Below are positions 11,100 through 25,686 of a DNA stretch of 64,000 nt, piece by piece. The position numbers were made by a program, and so were the translations under genes. Where the stretch lies: assembly GCF_003597395.2 (NCBI RefSeq), contig NC_133770.1, positions 16,758,489 through 16,822,488 on the forward strand, written 5' to 3'. The stretch is from Chelonoidis abingdonii (Eukaryota; Chordata; Testudines; Testudinidae). Under the pieces are notes generated by a model, which had not been told where the DNA came from, searched no databases, and saw only the letters and a list, made by a program, of their open reading frames with translations. Position 1 is the first letter of the stretch; each line of letters opens with the position of its first letter.

Positions 11100-12450
11100 A
11101 GGGAATCTGGGGCCAGATGGGAGTAAAAGCCCTCAAATTCTTAATCCAGGATAAAGCAGTATTTCTTCATATGCTTCGCAGTAGGTGATATCAAAGTTGC
11201 AAGATATTCAACAACATATTGGTATTCTCCTGCAAGAACTCTGCCTGAATAGCCCAGAGAAGCAGCCCTGTACTGCAAAAGGTTCTGGTAGCCCTTAAAG
11301 TGGTTGGGCACTGAAGAAGAGGAAGAGCCAGGCACCACCAAATTATATGGGGATGAAGAAGACACCGTTGATTGTGTCTGGGCCAAATCCCACTGCTAGC
11401 TGATGATGGACCTGGATGGGACAATTTTGGAGGTTGTGCAAGAGGAAGGCTCACTGGTGACTGGACCTGCAGTGGATTGATGGTCCTTACCACCAACCTG
11501 CCCAGTGATCTCACCTTAGAGCAAGACAAGGATTGCAACCTCCATGACCGAGAAGCTTCCCACAGATCCCATAGAGGCCACTGGGGACAAAGATAAGGCA
11601 TTGGTGGCCAGTAGGGACCAGGACAGGGTCCCTCATCCTGACCACAAGAGGAGTGCTGATCCTGGTACCCATGGTGCTCCATGAACAGCCCCGATATAGA
11701 CCAGGCAATGGACTGCAGGAAGAGGAACATCTCAACCTTGATACCAGTGAGTCTTGGGTTTTCGGGGAGAAGGGTGGAGCTAGCCCCAGGGGTGCTAGTA
11801 ACTGGCCTGACTCATCCCTCATCCAGAATGAGCGAGTGACTAGCACCAAATGGTGGAAACAGTAGCACCATCACTGAACATGCCTCCATTGTTTCCAGTG
11901 TCAGCGGCGGTGTTGACCCTGAAGTCACCAGCGGTACTGACACAGCTGATAGTGCGGAGGGCAGTGAGTGCTGCCACAGTAACATCAGTGGCACTGAGTG
12001 CAGTGGTTCTGAGGAGTTTCCCAGTGCCAAGGAGTCCTTGCACTAAATCAATCCTTGCACCACACCCGGCACTAGCCTCACTTCCACAGACTGTGGAAGG
12101 GAACCATCAGGACATGGTGCTGACATACCCAAAAGTTCAGCAGCCCATCCAGCCAACACGGTTATAAACGACATAGCTCTGGCAAAATCCTGGACCAAGC
12201 AAGAGGTTGGCATGAACAGGCAAAGGAGGTCAGTTGCCACCTCATGCACCACTGATATGATACAGTTGGTGCCAGCATCACTCTTGTCGGTACTGGACTG
12301 AACTCAGTGCCCCAAGGCTGGAACCAAAGTCCACAAGGCCTGGAGTGTCTTGATTGGTCTTATGTCACCTTTTCTTTCAAGCACTCAACAGAGAATGGCT
12401 TCTCCATCTCCCAACTCCAGTGCACAAAACAGGAGCACTCTCAGAACCCA
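11100..12450 (-). pseudogene. DIRS gag, N-terminal and middle remnant
   Basis: The frame at 11141-11386 (minus) contains STVSSSSPYN, then GSSSSSVPNHFKGYQNLLQ, equivalent to the FKAHQDLLRR region of copy 2. Upstream, 11191-11730 and 11840-12250 hold low-complexity Pro/Ser-rich pieces. Frames shift repeatedly. It is cut at its 3' side by the DNA element at 10515-11008. Confidence 0.65.
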
Positions 12451-12985
12451 CGGCGACCTCCGTTCTGACATAGTGCCACATGGCCTGTTCAAACAGGTGC
12501 TGCTTTAGGCAAAAATTCCCTAGCCACCTGAGTCCATTTTGTGAATGATTTACAAATCAAACACTGCTCTTTTACATGGGTCTCGGCACAGCAAGCACTG
12601 CATGTGAGGCCGTTGTTGGGGATCACTCCCACATGCTCCAGACAATGTTTAAACTTAGCTAAAGCTACTTAATGCTAAATCCTAACTAACATTAATACTA
12701 AGGGTACTAACTACCTATATACATCTAGAAAAAATCATTAAGAGATGGAGAGAGATTGTGTGGTTAGGAACCACACAGAGCTCTGACTCCAGTCACAAGC
12801 AGTAAGAAGGAACTGAGGGGGTTGGGGGTAACGCTTCCTCCTACAGCCAGGAGAGGGGCTATGAGCCCGAGGTGCAAGCTCTACCTCCTGAGGGTACTGC
12901 TAGGCAAAATTCTCCAGCTACAGTGTGCTGGGTGTGCACACACCTAAATGAAATACACAGCTGCATCTACTCAAAGAAGAACTGG

Positions 12986-13772
12986 TGCAGCTCATTTAAA
13001 TTCACTGAAGCCAGCTGAGGATCTGCCCTAGTATATACATATGGTTGTATATACAGAAGATTACTCTAAAGTTTCTAGTAGCTGGTTCCCATTGACATTA
13101 CCTTGGATAACTCTTCCTAAGTGATTTCAGGACTATTTTTCCAGAGGCAATTATATGGATTTATTTTTATAATTGACGTCCACAGGGAATAAAGAATACT
13201 CAGTGATGAACAAAAGCTCAGGAACATAAATTCCCTCTTTGTAATGCCCTAGAAAGTAACATATCAAAGAGTTATATTTTAAAAAAGTAATTATGTGTAT
13301 TATAATATGAAGCTTGTACTTGCCTATAATGTAACTGTCATCACTATATTACTGACCAGTCTCACACATTAAGGACTCAGCACGTAAATAAGAAAACAAA
13401 AGATAACAAATTATTAAAACAAAATACAATATAACCTAGACTGAGACTACTACCTTCTACGCAAGAAATGCTCACATCAGTATTATCTTGTCCTCCGTTC
13501 CCATCCGTTTGTTGCATCCTGTTACAAACCTAGATTGTGAACTCTCTAGGGCAAGAACTGTCCTCTTATCAATTGTTTGTACAGTGGAACCCTGCCCCAG
13601 TCCCTGGGTACTACTGTAATATAATACTACTAACATTAATAAAGTCACAATACAAACAGCCCCCTTGTCACACACCTAGCATGTATTATATAAGCCAATG
13701 CTGACTATATCAATGCAAAATTTACGAATTAAATAGATGATGTAATTAAAACCTATGCACTTAAATGAAGTG
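12986..13772. other. No identified feature
   Basis: AT-rich, with no supported exon. 13530-13660 contains unique-looking sequence of unknown origin. Confidence 0.4.
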
Positions 13773-13889
13773 AAAGCAGCAAAGAATCCTATGGCACCTT
13801 ATAGACTAACTGTTAGTCTATAAGGTGCCACAGGATTCTTAGCTGCTTTTACAGATCCAGACTAACACGGCTACCCCTCTGATACTTGA
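13773..13889. mobile_element. Penelope-like 3' fragment with inverted head and 12-bp TSD
   Basis: A 117-bp insertion flanked by identical 12-mers, ttaaatgaagtg, at 13761-13772 and 13890-13901. It contains a 33/35 inverted repeat (13776-13810 against 13812-13846) with a 1-nt loop, followed by gatccagactaacacggcta and ctctgatacttg. The same tail family occurs at 36821. The caccttatagactaac motif is one I associate with turtle Penelope-like elements, for which inverted 5' pieces are usual. Confidence 0.75.
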
Positions 13890-13901
13890 TTAAATGAAGT
13901 G

Positions 13902-15557
13902 GACCGCCCTGCACCTTCTCTACACAAAATTCTACAAAACAACATTAAACCAAATCTTATACCATTGCATAGGTACACGACTTGTAAAAATATGAGAGAT
14001 GTGATTATCTCCAGATAATCATATTCTTTCTCATGCCTTTTTGCTTAATTAGCCAATAAGCCAAGCATCTCCATTTTTAATAGACTTCTAAAATTGAGCT
14101 GCATTTTAATGCTGTAATAATGGATTCTTACTGTCAGTTAGCATATACATATTGTTATAACGTCTCCCAGTTATTTCTGTCATGCCTAGTAGTTCTGTCA
14201 GGCTGCAACTGGGGAAACTTCAGTGTCCGGAGCTCTATTGTGCCCTTCCTGCACAATCCCAGTTCCTTGCCCCAACAGGAACAATGGAACACATCATGTT
14301 CCCCAGTGTGAAGGGGGGTACAGCTATTACTCTCAGTATTGCTGCAAGCCATTGCTGAGGGATAGGCAAGTTGAGGGCCTATGCTCATCCTTGCCCCTCC
14401 CCCTCTTTAGGACAGCTGGCAGTGCTAGCACCACACAGCCCTTCTGCTCAAGTGAGTGCAAGGACTGGTGATGGTTCTCAGCCCCTGCATGGGAAGCACA
14501 AAAGACAAGTGGCTCCATGCACCCTCCCCACATCCTTCACATCCACATGGGGCGCTGCGCCAAATCTGACCCTATAATAATAAAGAACACATTAGGATAA
14601 AAATTATACTTTTGATTCTTGAAATTTTATTGTGCTCATAGGCCTTCACATTCAGGATTCAAATACAGCAAGCTGTAATGTTTTACCGCAGGCACAAGCA
14701 GGCTTTTCTCCCTCCAGTGATCTGGACCTTCTTGTTTCCAACTTCTACTGGCAAAAGAAGGAAACTAGACTAGATTCCTGAGCTAGGACCAGCTTTCCCT
14801 ACACTGCCAAGATCTGGCTCTAGCAGTCCAAAAACGATATGGGCAACTCACGTTGGTTAGCAAAGCTACTCTACAAGAACTCCTCAGCAAGACAGAGTTT
14901 CACCTCAGAATGACTTTGAAGTTTATAAAAAGAACTGTCATTTAAGTGAAAGCCAGTGAACTCAACAGAATGAAATTGTATGAACAGGGAGATGCAGCCC
15001 TGTAAAAAACGGAACCAAACTGACTCATCACATTATGAATTTTCACTGCACTGTTCATGCTAACCCACTGTATTACTGACAGGCCCTCTGGCTTTCTGCG
15101 GTTTCACAGCCATGAAACAAGTCAAGAAATCTACTATCAACTGTAAAATTATAGAACAGGAGATAAAAAATTTGAGTGGAATTTACAATTGAAAGAAACT
15201 TCTTTTAATAGAATACAGCTGGCATGCTAAATAGGGGTGCAGAAACGGTCATTCCTCAGTTTGTTGTTTAGCTGCTACCATCTCTTTAATAACTCAGTAT
15301 CAACTGGAGCAATAATTCACTGCCTCAATATCATTTAAGACCAATAAAACGATGTGCAATGATAACCAGGTCTAACAGAGTAAGAAAGGAGGAGAAAAGT
15401 ACTGAGACAGAGACAATTATTCTTTTAGTTGTCAGGACATTGTATGCCAGTAAAATGTAAAAAAGAGAAAAGAATTCACTACTGATACTTTGAGCTAGGC
15501 GGTGCTTACCCCTGCATGGAACCCAGGATCCCACTCTCCCTTGCATAGCTTTGCAAG
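13902..15557. other. No identified feature
   Basis: No splice-bounded coding exon found on either strand. Small frames at 14120-14577 lie in a locally GC-richer stretch without recognisable homology. Confidence 0.4.
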
Positions 15558-15948
15558 CAGGGCCGGCTTTAGGCCAATTCCACCAATTCCCCCGAATCGG
15601 GCCCCGCGCCTAAGAGGGCCCTGCACCCAGTGAGAATCCCTTCCCTGGCTAGAGGTACCTTTTTAATTTTTACTCACCTGGCAGCGCTTCGGGTCTACAG
15701 CGGCACTTCGGTGGCGGGTCCTTCGCTTGCTCTGGGTCTTCAGGTGGAGCCAAAGACCTGGAGCGAGTGAAGGACCCACCGCCGAAGTGCCGCCGAAGAC
15801 TCAGAGCACCACCCGGTGAATACAAGCCCCACGTGTTTTTCTACAGATGTTTTTTGTTGTTTTGGTTTGGGTTTTTTTTCAGTCATCCCTGCCGGGGCCC
15901 CGTCGAAACTGTTCAAATTGGGCCCTGCACTTCCTAAAGCCGGCCCTG
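15558..15948. mobile_element. hAT-family non-autonomous element with perfect 8-bp TSD
   Basis: The 391-bp element starts cagggccggctttaggc and ends taaagccggccctg, so the terminal inverted repeats are about 15 bp. It is flanked on both sides by tttgcaag (15550-15557 and 15949-15956), the 8-bp duplication typical of hAT transposases. The interior holds a GC-rich palindrome around cggcacttcggtggcgggtc. No transposase is encoded. Confidence 0.93.
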
Positions 15949-15956
15949 TTTGCAAG

Positions 15957-16527
15957 CGGCACCTAGAAGAGCACTAGACATCCCAAAAGAAGTGAACCTG
16001 TGGTTCACCATTCCACAGAAGCCAGCAGAGACAAACTTTGCACAGGAAGCCCATATTATACACTTTCAAAGGGTGTCGCATCTCCCACTGGTATCGTGTC
16101 CCTCGCTCCTTCCAGAGACATTGCGACTGAGTCAGATGTCACTGTGGACTGCTACTGGGGAGGCATGTTTCTTCACCCCTCCCATATCTCCCAGCAGCTC
16201 TGATTATAAAAACCAGAACACAGCTCTTTATCATTATATATCTTTTAAAGCAAGGGGAAAAAGGGTATCACAAAGTTGAGCAAACGAGATCAGATCATCT
16301 GATTTTAAACTGACTGGCTTAATATTTCTGATCAGGACTTGTTTGATCACTAATATTTTCCAGTTCTGTTAATAATTAAATAATATGCTGGTATGTACTA
16401 TGCCACTATGTAGCATAATCATTTCCACTATCACTGATGCTGATGTCTGGTGCTCCAATACCCTTTTAGCTGGAAGCTAGTAATTTTGGTAGTTTCCAAG
16501 AGTTTAAATAAAAGCTTTAAAGCCTTG
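15957..16527. other. No identified feature
   Basis: Open frames at 15950-16279 lack splice or start context. Nothing recognised. Confidence 0.4.
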
Positions 16528-17947
16528 ATGTCTGCAGTTATGGTGTGTGATGCTGTATGACTGAAGTATGACCATTCATATCCTTGATATCACCACTGCA
16601 ACAAATCTTGTACAAAGTATATCATCTAAAGTGTCAATGGAAAAGCTATGATTTGCTAAGTATGATTATCCAATTATATGTATGTATCCTTTTTTTATCT
16701 GAAGTTATAAATATTGACTATGTACTGGCATCATACATATATGCTGTACTCCTGGGTAAAACGCACCAGGTAAAATCTAAAATGAAGCCAGACAGCTTTG
16801 CGTTGATGACCCATTAAAGACACTTAACTCTCACAGTGGGACACAGAAAAAACTCATTCCACCAAGATATTTCTTCCAACAGATGCCTCAGCCTCAGGCC
16901 TGGTCTACACTGGGGGGGTGTCATTGTAAGATACGCAACTTCAGCTACGGTATTCCCGTAGCTGAAGTTGACATATCTTATTCTGACTCACCTTCCGTCC
17001 TCACAGCGCAGGACAGCCGCAGCTCCCCCGTCGACTCTGCTACTGCTGCTCGCTCCGGTGGAGTTCTGGAGTCGACGGGGAGCGCGTTTGGGGATCGATA
17101 TATCGCATCTTGACGAGACGCGATATATCGATCCCTGATAAATCGATCGCTACCTGCCGATATGGCAGGTAGTCTGGACGTACCCTCAGCTACCACCTGT
17201 GAATCAGGAAGCCATGTAAGGACATGAGATATGCTCATGTGAACCTAGACTCCATCTTGTGCCAGTAATTTTCCACAAACTGGACTATGAGCTTTGTTTG
17301 AAATAGAAAATTTCCAGGCCCATGGTCAAGAGTATAAAAGACCCATTTTGCCTCTTTCCTGCTCTGATTCTCTGGACTGTGCATTTACAACTAAAAGGAG
17401 CATATTGAACTGTGGACTGAGGACTTTCCAATACTTTGGAAGTTACCTAAGAAACTTTACAAGCTAGCAGTCTGTAATATCACTGCTACAAACCAGATAT
17501 AAGAATATTGCCACTATTGTATGTATATGATCTATTCACCATTTTAACTCTTTTTTTTTTTAATTAATAAACCTTTAGATTTTAGTTACTAGAGGGACTG
17601 GCAGCAGCATGATGATTATTGGGTAAGATTTGAGATATATATTGACCTCACTAAGTGGCTGATCTCTTGAGATTAGAAGGACCTTATATGTGATTAAATT
17701 GGTTTTCAATAGCACTCCTCAGAGAGTCCAGTGTCTGGGAGGTGAGATAAGGGCTGGAATGCCTAAGGAGACTGCATTTCTGACTTCTTTGTAGCCAGTG
17801 TGGTGAGACAGAAGTTTACTTTTGTTACTGGCTTGGCATAATCTAATGGTAGAATAACCACCAATCTGCTGTGAGTCTGCCCTATTTCTCAACAGCTTGT
17901 CCTGAATATGGCATTCTCAGTTGTGACCCACTCACGCACAGTGACGT
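16528..17947 (+). mobile_element. Long LTR with TATA box and poly(A) signal, interrupted by a DNA element
   Basis: The segment has LTR architecture: a TATA box (tataaaag, 17333-17340), a poly(A) signal (aataaa, 17566-17571), and R/U5-like sequence running to about 17947. I recognise the whole from sauropsid endogenous retroviruses by memory. The part before 16896 and the part after 17186 read as one LTR split by a palindromic DNA element. Boundaries are approximate. I did not find a TSD or adjacent internal genes. Confidence 0.65.
16896..17186. mobile_element. Palindrome-rich DNA element nested in LTR
   Basis: Begins aggcctggtctacact and ends gtctggacgtaccct. Internal hairpins include caacttcagctacgg/ccgtagctgaagttg (about 16938-16969) and a perfect 16-bp pair at 17091-17106 and 17120-17135 (gggatcgatatatcgc). 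The aggcctggtctacact start is shared with the element at 63659. TSD is uncertain (cctcag-like motifs on both sides). Confidence 0.7.
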
Positions 17948-18884
17948 GGTCAATCCAACTTATTATACAACACGCCAACAGACTAAATTAATGCAGAAGA
18001 AATCTGTACATAGTTGAAGTTAGTGGATGTAGAAGATATTTAGATTCTAGACAGCTACAACTAAGTTACTATTGTACAAGATTCTTGATGCATTATACTG
18101 TTCATTTATTACATGATATGAAGTTATATGTAAAAAGCTGTAATAGAGCTCCAGTTTCATGGAACTCCAGATGGGAACAAATTGCCTTTACTGGAAAATT
18201 AGAAGTCCCAAAACAAGTTCTTTCCTTGATTTACATGAACTATGTGGCTCTGTTGCCTAACTGGTTGCTTAGCCATGTGACCCCACAAAACACAAATTTC
18301 TTGTTTTGAGGGAATTGTAGAACTTCAGACAATGTGTGTGTGGTGAAAACTGGTTCTAGTAAGCATTATTTCTAATTAGGACCCTTTGGCTGTTCACACT
18401 GGAAGTTATCAGTAAAGATGTGTGTGCCTTTCATAAATGATTACTAATCAATATTAAAAATCAGGCAGGCACGGATTTTTCTGATGTTTTCCAAATAGAG
18501 AAAATAACTTCATTCACATTTTTCCAAGTAGCACTTTGTTGGAAGTATAGACTATTTTGTCAATTTTACCAGTCAGAACCCAAATGACCCGCACTGGCAT
18601 TAAACCCAAGTTATAACACTTTCTATCATTGAAAGGTGACAGTTTTTCCTCTCTGCATGTATCTAATTGGGGAAATTTACTCTTTTATGGGTCTGAATAT
18701 AGTGATCACTCAGATATTGTATCATTACAGAAACAGAGATCTCCCCAAATCAATCCTAGTGCCTCTCAAGTTACAAATACATCCATTTTGTTGGTAAAAA
18801 AAATAATAATAATAACCATTTTTAAAACATACAGAAAATAAAATGAAATGAAATTGAAAATGATGAAATTCCAAAGCTACTCAC
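17948..18884. other. XYLB intron or 3' flank, no identified feature
   Basis: This is the sequence immediately 3' (minus sense) of the most distal XYLB exon seen. I looked for the terminal XYLB exon here and did not find it. Confidence 0.45.
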
Positions 18885-18979
18885 CTGGTTTGCCCCAGCA
18901 GTTGGTGTAACAATTAATCTAGGCTCTGGTGCTAATTTCACTACCTCTGCCAAGGACACACTTGTTTCTGCCACAAGCC
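18885..18979 (-). CDS. XYLB: XYLB (xylulokinase homologue), coding exon, near C-terminus
   Basis: Third of three XYLB exons in the window, 95 bp, minus strand. XYLB phosphorylates D-xylulose with ATP to xylulose 5-phosphate in the cytosol, at the end of the glucuronate-xylulose pathway. The acceptor is ctctctgcag before GGCTTG; the donor is gtgagt after AACCAG. Only one frame is open; it completes a Gly codon begun in the exon at 21248 and reads LVAETS, then AEVVKLAPEPRLIVTP, to the end. From memory this matches vertebrate XYLB about 25-55 residues from its C-terminus (about 536 residues). It ends on a codon boundary. The following terminal exon was not found. Confidence 0.93.
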
Positions 18980-22199
<3,220 letters not shown>

Positions 22200-22830
22200 A
22201 TGTGGTTTTGCCACCTCGAAGGTACTTCCAAGGTGCATTAAGAGACAATGGAAATGCAATTTACATAAAAGATAAACAGAACTATCAAGGCAACAAGGGG
22301 AGGAGATAATCACTCAGCATCATGGTGCAGGGAGGAGATTGCAGAAAACAGATTAATTGGCATTTTAGCAAACACCAGCAGAGGAAACCAGCATGAAGTT
22401 TCCTTCCCCACAAGACCCTACATAGCCTTCCTTATAGCTTGACTGGACTTTGCTTTAGGATAACCTTCAGAAGAATCCATTGTAAAGGTTCACTGCACTA
22501 TAAAAGAGAGGGGCAAAAAGCCCCAAATTATCTTCCACCTAACGAGATAAAGGAACCAAGCACTTTGTGGAAGATCCTGACCTGAATGATGGTCAGCCAT
22601 CTTGCTGGAAGGTAGATTGGTAAGGAAACTACCTTGAATAAAGGCTGTAGCTTGTGTTAAGCCTTAGCCACTAGAAAGTGTTTTTCACTTTTGTTTGCTT
22701 GTACCCATATCTAACTCTATCCCTTACTTGAACTCACTTAAAATCCTATCTTCTGTTGTTAATAAACTCGTTTTACTTTTAATCTAAACCAAGCCAGTGC
22801 TGTGGTCCCTTCAGGTAGCATTGTAAAGTA
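22200..22830 (+). mobile_element. LTR remnant with TATA box and poly(A) signal
   Basis: LTR-like order: TATA box ctataaaag at 22498-22506, then aataaa at 22761-22766, followed by a U5-like ccagtgctgtggtccc stretch. Limits are estimated and no TSD was recognised. It lies in the XYLB intron in the opposite orientation to the gene. Confidence 0.55.
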
Positions 22831-23164
22831 AGCATTTCTAAGTATCCATCTATATCAAGCATCACATGAGACTCTATTCTAGGGGACAAATGGAAAATTG
22901 AGCAAGACATCCTTTCCATGGCTTGGTGATTGAATTTAAGCTTATTCATAAATTCATATATATAACAAATCATTTAGAATGTGTGATTTCTTCCTTGTGA
23001 GTGACTTCAAAAGTAACAGATAGAACTTTTCAATTTAAAAAATAAAGAACAAATATTTCACCACATTTCATGCAGTCATTCATCAAGAGTCAAAGATGTA
23101 AAAGGAAAAACTCCCTAGTGTAGACATTAAGGACTATACTCTAAAACAAGAAAATAGCAAGGAG

Positions 23165-23900
23165 CATAAACTCTGGCAAATCAAGTGTCAAAGTATAATT
23201 AGGCAGGCCTAAGTCACCAGATGGTATTCACCCAAGAGTTCTGATGGAACTCAAATATGAAATTTCAGAATTACTAACTGTGACGTGTAACCTATCACTT
23301 AAATCAGCTTCTGTACCAGATAACTGGAGGACAGCTAATGTGACACCAATTTCTAAAAAAGGTTCCAGAGATGATCTTGGCAACTACAGACTAGGAAGTC
23401 TAACTTCAGTACTAGGCAAATTGGTTGAAACTATAGTAATGACCAGAATTATTAGACACATAGATGAACGTGATTTGTCAGGGAAGAGTCAACACAGCAT
23501 CTATAAAGGGAAATAACGCCCCACCAATCTATTAGAATTCTTCAAGGGGGTCAAAACATGTGGACAAGAGTAATGTAGTGGATATAGTGTACCTGGACTT
23601 TAAAAAAGCCTTTGACAAGGTCTCTCACCAATGGCTCTTATGCAAAGTAAGCAGTCATAGGATAAGACAGAAGGGCCTCTCATGGATCGGTAACTGGTTA
23701 AAAGACAGGAAACAATGGGCAGGAATAAATGGTCCATTTTCAGAATGGAGAAAGGTAAATAGCAGTGTCCCCCACGGATCTGTACTGGGACCACTGCTGT
23801 TCAACATATTCATAAATGATCTGCAAAAAAGGGATAGACAGCGAGAAGGCAAATTTTGCAGATGATACTAAATTACTCAAGATCGTTTAAGTTAAGCAGA
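23165..23900 (+). mobile_element. CR1 LINE, reverse transcriptase fragment (copy a)
   Basis: Non-LTR retrotransposon RT domain in two broken frames. 23244-23516 reads PDNWRTANVTPISKKGS and GNYRLGSLTSVLGK. 23560-23865 reads [14 protein letters not shown], then [16 protein letters not shown]. The catalytic YADDT-box region follows as ttttgcagatgatactaaa, out of frame because of a nearby indel. Truncated on both sides and dead. Confidence 0.92.
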
Positions 23901-24185
23901 CTGCGAAGAGCTAGCAAATCTAAGGGGAAAAACAACTGAAGACAGTTGGCAGTTTTTCAAAGAGACATTATTAAGGGCAGAAGAGTAAACTATCCCACTG
24001 TGTAGGAAAGATAGGAAGTATGGAAAGAGACCAGCCTGGCTTAACCAGGAGATCTCCAATAATCTAAAAAAAAAAAAAAAAAGAGTCCTACAAAAAGTGG
24101 AAACTAGGTCAAATTGCAGAGGATGAATATAAACAAATAACACAAGTATGAAGGGACAAAATTAGAAAGGTCAAGGCACAAAACA

Positions 24186-24299
24186 AGATCACAGAATCAT
24201 AGACTATCAGGGTTGGAAGGGACCTCAGGAGGTCATCTAGTCCAACCCCCTGCTCAAAGCAGGACCAATCCCCAGACAGATTTTTGCCCCAAATCAAAC
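24186..24299 (-). mobile_element. CR1-type tail (CR1 or CR1-tailed SINE) nested antisense in CR1
   Basis: On the minus strand it reads gattggtcctgctttgagca, ggactagatgacctcctgag and gtcccttccaaccctga, ending in a tail related to attctatg. It splits the CR1 linker text between caaaacaagatc and aaatcaaactagct. It is 5' truncated, so its parent element cannot be decided. Confidence 0.85.
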
Positions 24300-25577
24300 T
24301 AGCTAGAGATATAAAGGTAACAAGAAAAAATTCTACAAATACATTAGAAGCAAGAGGAAGACCAAGGACAAGGTAGGCCTGTTACTTAGTGAGGAGGGAA
24401 AAATAATAACAGAAAATCTGGAAATGGCAGAGGTGCTTAATGACTTCTTTATTTCAGTTTTCACCAAGAAGATTGGCGGTTATTGGACGTCTAACATAGT
24501 GAATTCCAGTGAAAATGAGCTAGGATCAGAGGCTAAAATAGGGAAAGAACAAGTTAAAAATTACTTAGACAAGTTAGATGTCTTCAAGTCACCAGAGCCT
24601 GATGAAATGCATCCTAGAATACTCAAGGAGCTGACTGAGGAGATATCTGAGCCATTCACGATTATCTTTGAAAAGTCATGGAAGACAGGAGAGATTCCAG
24701 AAAACTGGAAAAGGGCAAATATAGTGACAATCTATAAAAGGGGACATAAGGACAACCCAGGGAATTACAGACCAATCAGCTTAACTTCTGTACCCGGAAA
24801 GATAATGGAACAAATAATTAAGAAATCAATTTGCAAACATCTAGAAGATAACAAAGTGTTAAGTAACAGTCAGCACGTATTTGTCAAGAACAAATTGTGT
24901 CATACCAACCAGATAGCTTTCCTTGACAGGGTAACAAGCTCTGTGGATGGGGGGAAGTGGCAGATGTGGTGAATCTTGATTTTAGTAAGGCTTTTGATAC
25001 TGTCTCAAATGACCTTCTCATAAACAAACTAGGGAAATGCAACCTAGATGGAGCTACTATAAGGTGGGTGCATAACTGGTTGTAAAATTGTTCTCAGAGA
25101 GTAGTTATCTGTGGTTCACAGTCACGCTAGAAGGGCATAATGAATGGGGTCCTCAACAAGGGCAAAAGCAAAGTACTCCACTTACGAAGGAACAATCAGT
25201 TGCACACATAAATAATGGGAAATGACTGCCTAGGAAGGAGTACGGCAGAAAGTGATCAGAGGGTCATAATGGATCACAAGCTAAATATGAGTCAATAGAG
25301 TAACACTGTTGCAAAAAAAGTTACAGAAAAGGGCCACAGAAATAATTAGGCATATGGAACAAGTTCCTTATGAAGAGAGATTATAAAACTGGGACCGTTC
25401 AGTTTGTAAAAGAGACAACAAAGGGGGAATATGATAAAGGTCTATAAAACCATGAATGGAGTGCAGAAAATGAATAAGGAAATGTTATTTATTCCTTCAC
25501 ATAACACAAGAACCAGGGGTCACCCAATGAAATTAATAGGCAGCAGGCTTTAACAAACAAACAGTCAACCTGTGGAA

Positions 25578-25686
25578 GGTGACCAGATGTCCCTATTTGG
25601 GGTCAATATTTGGGGCTCTCTCTTATATAGGTGCCTATTACCCCCACCCCATCCCGATTTTTCACACTTGCTGTCTGATCACCCTA
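25578..25686. mobile_element. Short MITE with imperfect TIRs and 7-bp TSD, inside CR1
   Basis: Starts ggtgaccagatg and ends gtctgatcacc (imperfect inverted repeats). tgtggaa occurs at 25571-25577 and again at 25687-25693, and the CR1 text is continuous once the insert is removed. The core is C-rich (attacccccaccccatcccg). hAT-like is possible. Confidence 0.75.

Larger units (their letters stand above)
7443..12985 (-). mobile_element. DIRS-type retrotransposon, degraded, RT-less (copy 1)
   Basis: A tyrosine-recombinase retrotransposon in minus orientation. Its ends are inverted repeats: on the plus strand gaattttgcctagcagtacc (about 7537) recurs as its reverse complement near 12890, and ttcttcgagatg at the left matches ttctttgagtag read inward from the right. 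In minus-strand order I can follow gag (about 12450-11100 and 10495-10235), RNase H (10230-9920), the pol C-terminus (9850-9590) and tyrosine recombinase (9560-8540). The reverse transcriptase is absent. A solo LTR (7594-8372) and a DNA element (10515-11008) interrupt it. All frames are broken, so it is inactive. Confidence 0.8.

Noticed and set aside
17831..17846. XYLB terminal exon hint (a DYAK-like minus reading)
   Set aside because: Falls inside an LTR with TATA and poly(A) signals and has no splice acceptor.
1..18884. Terminal XYLB exon
   Set aside because: I looked for the last coding block and stop codon on the minus strand and found no convincing candidate; it may lie before the window.
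24424..24972. 182-residue plus open frame as a gene
   Set aside because: It is CR1 reverse transcriptase, broken just downstream.
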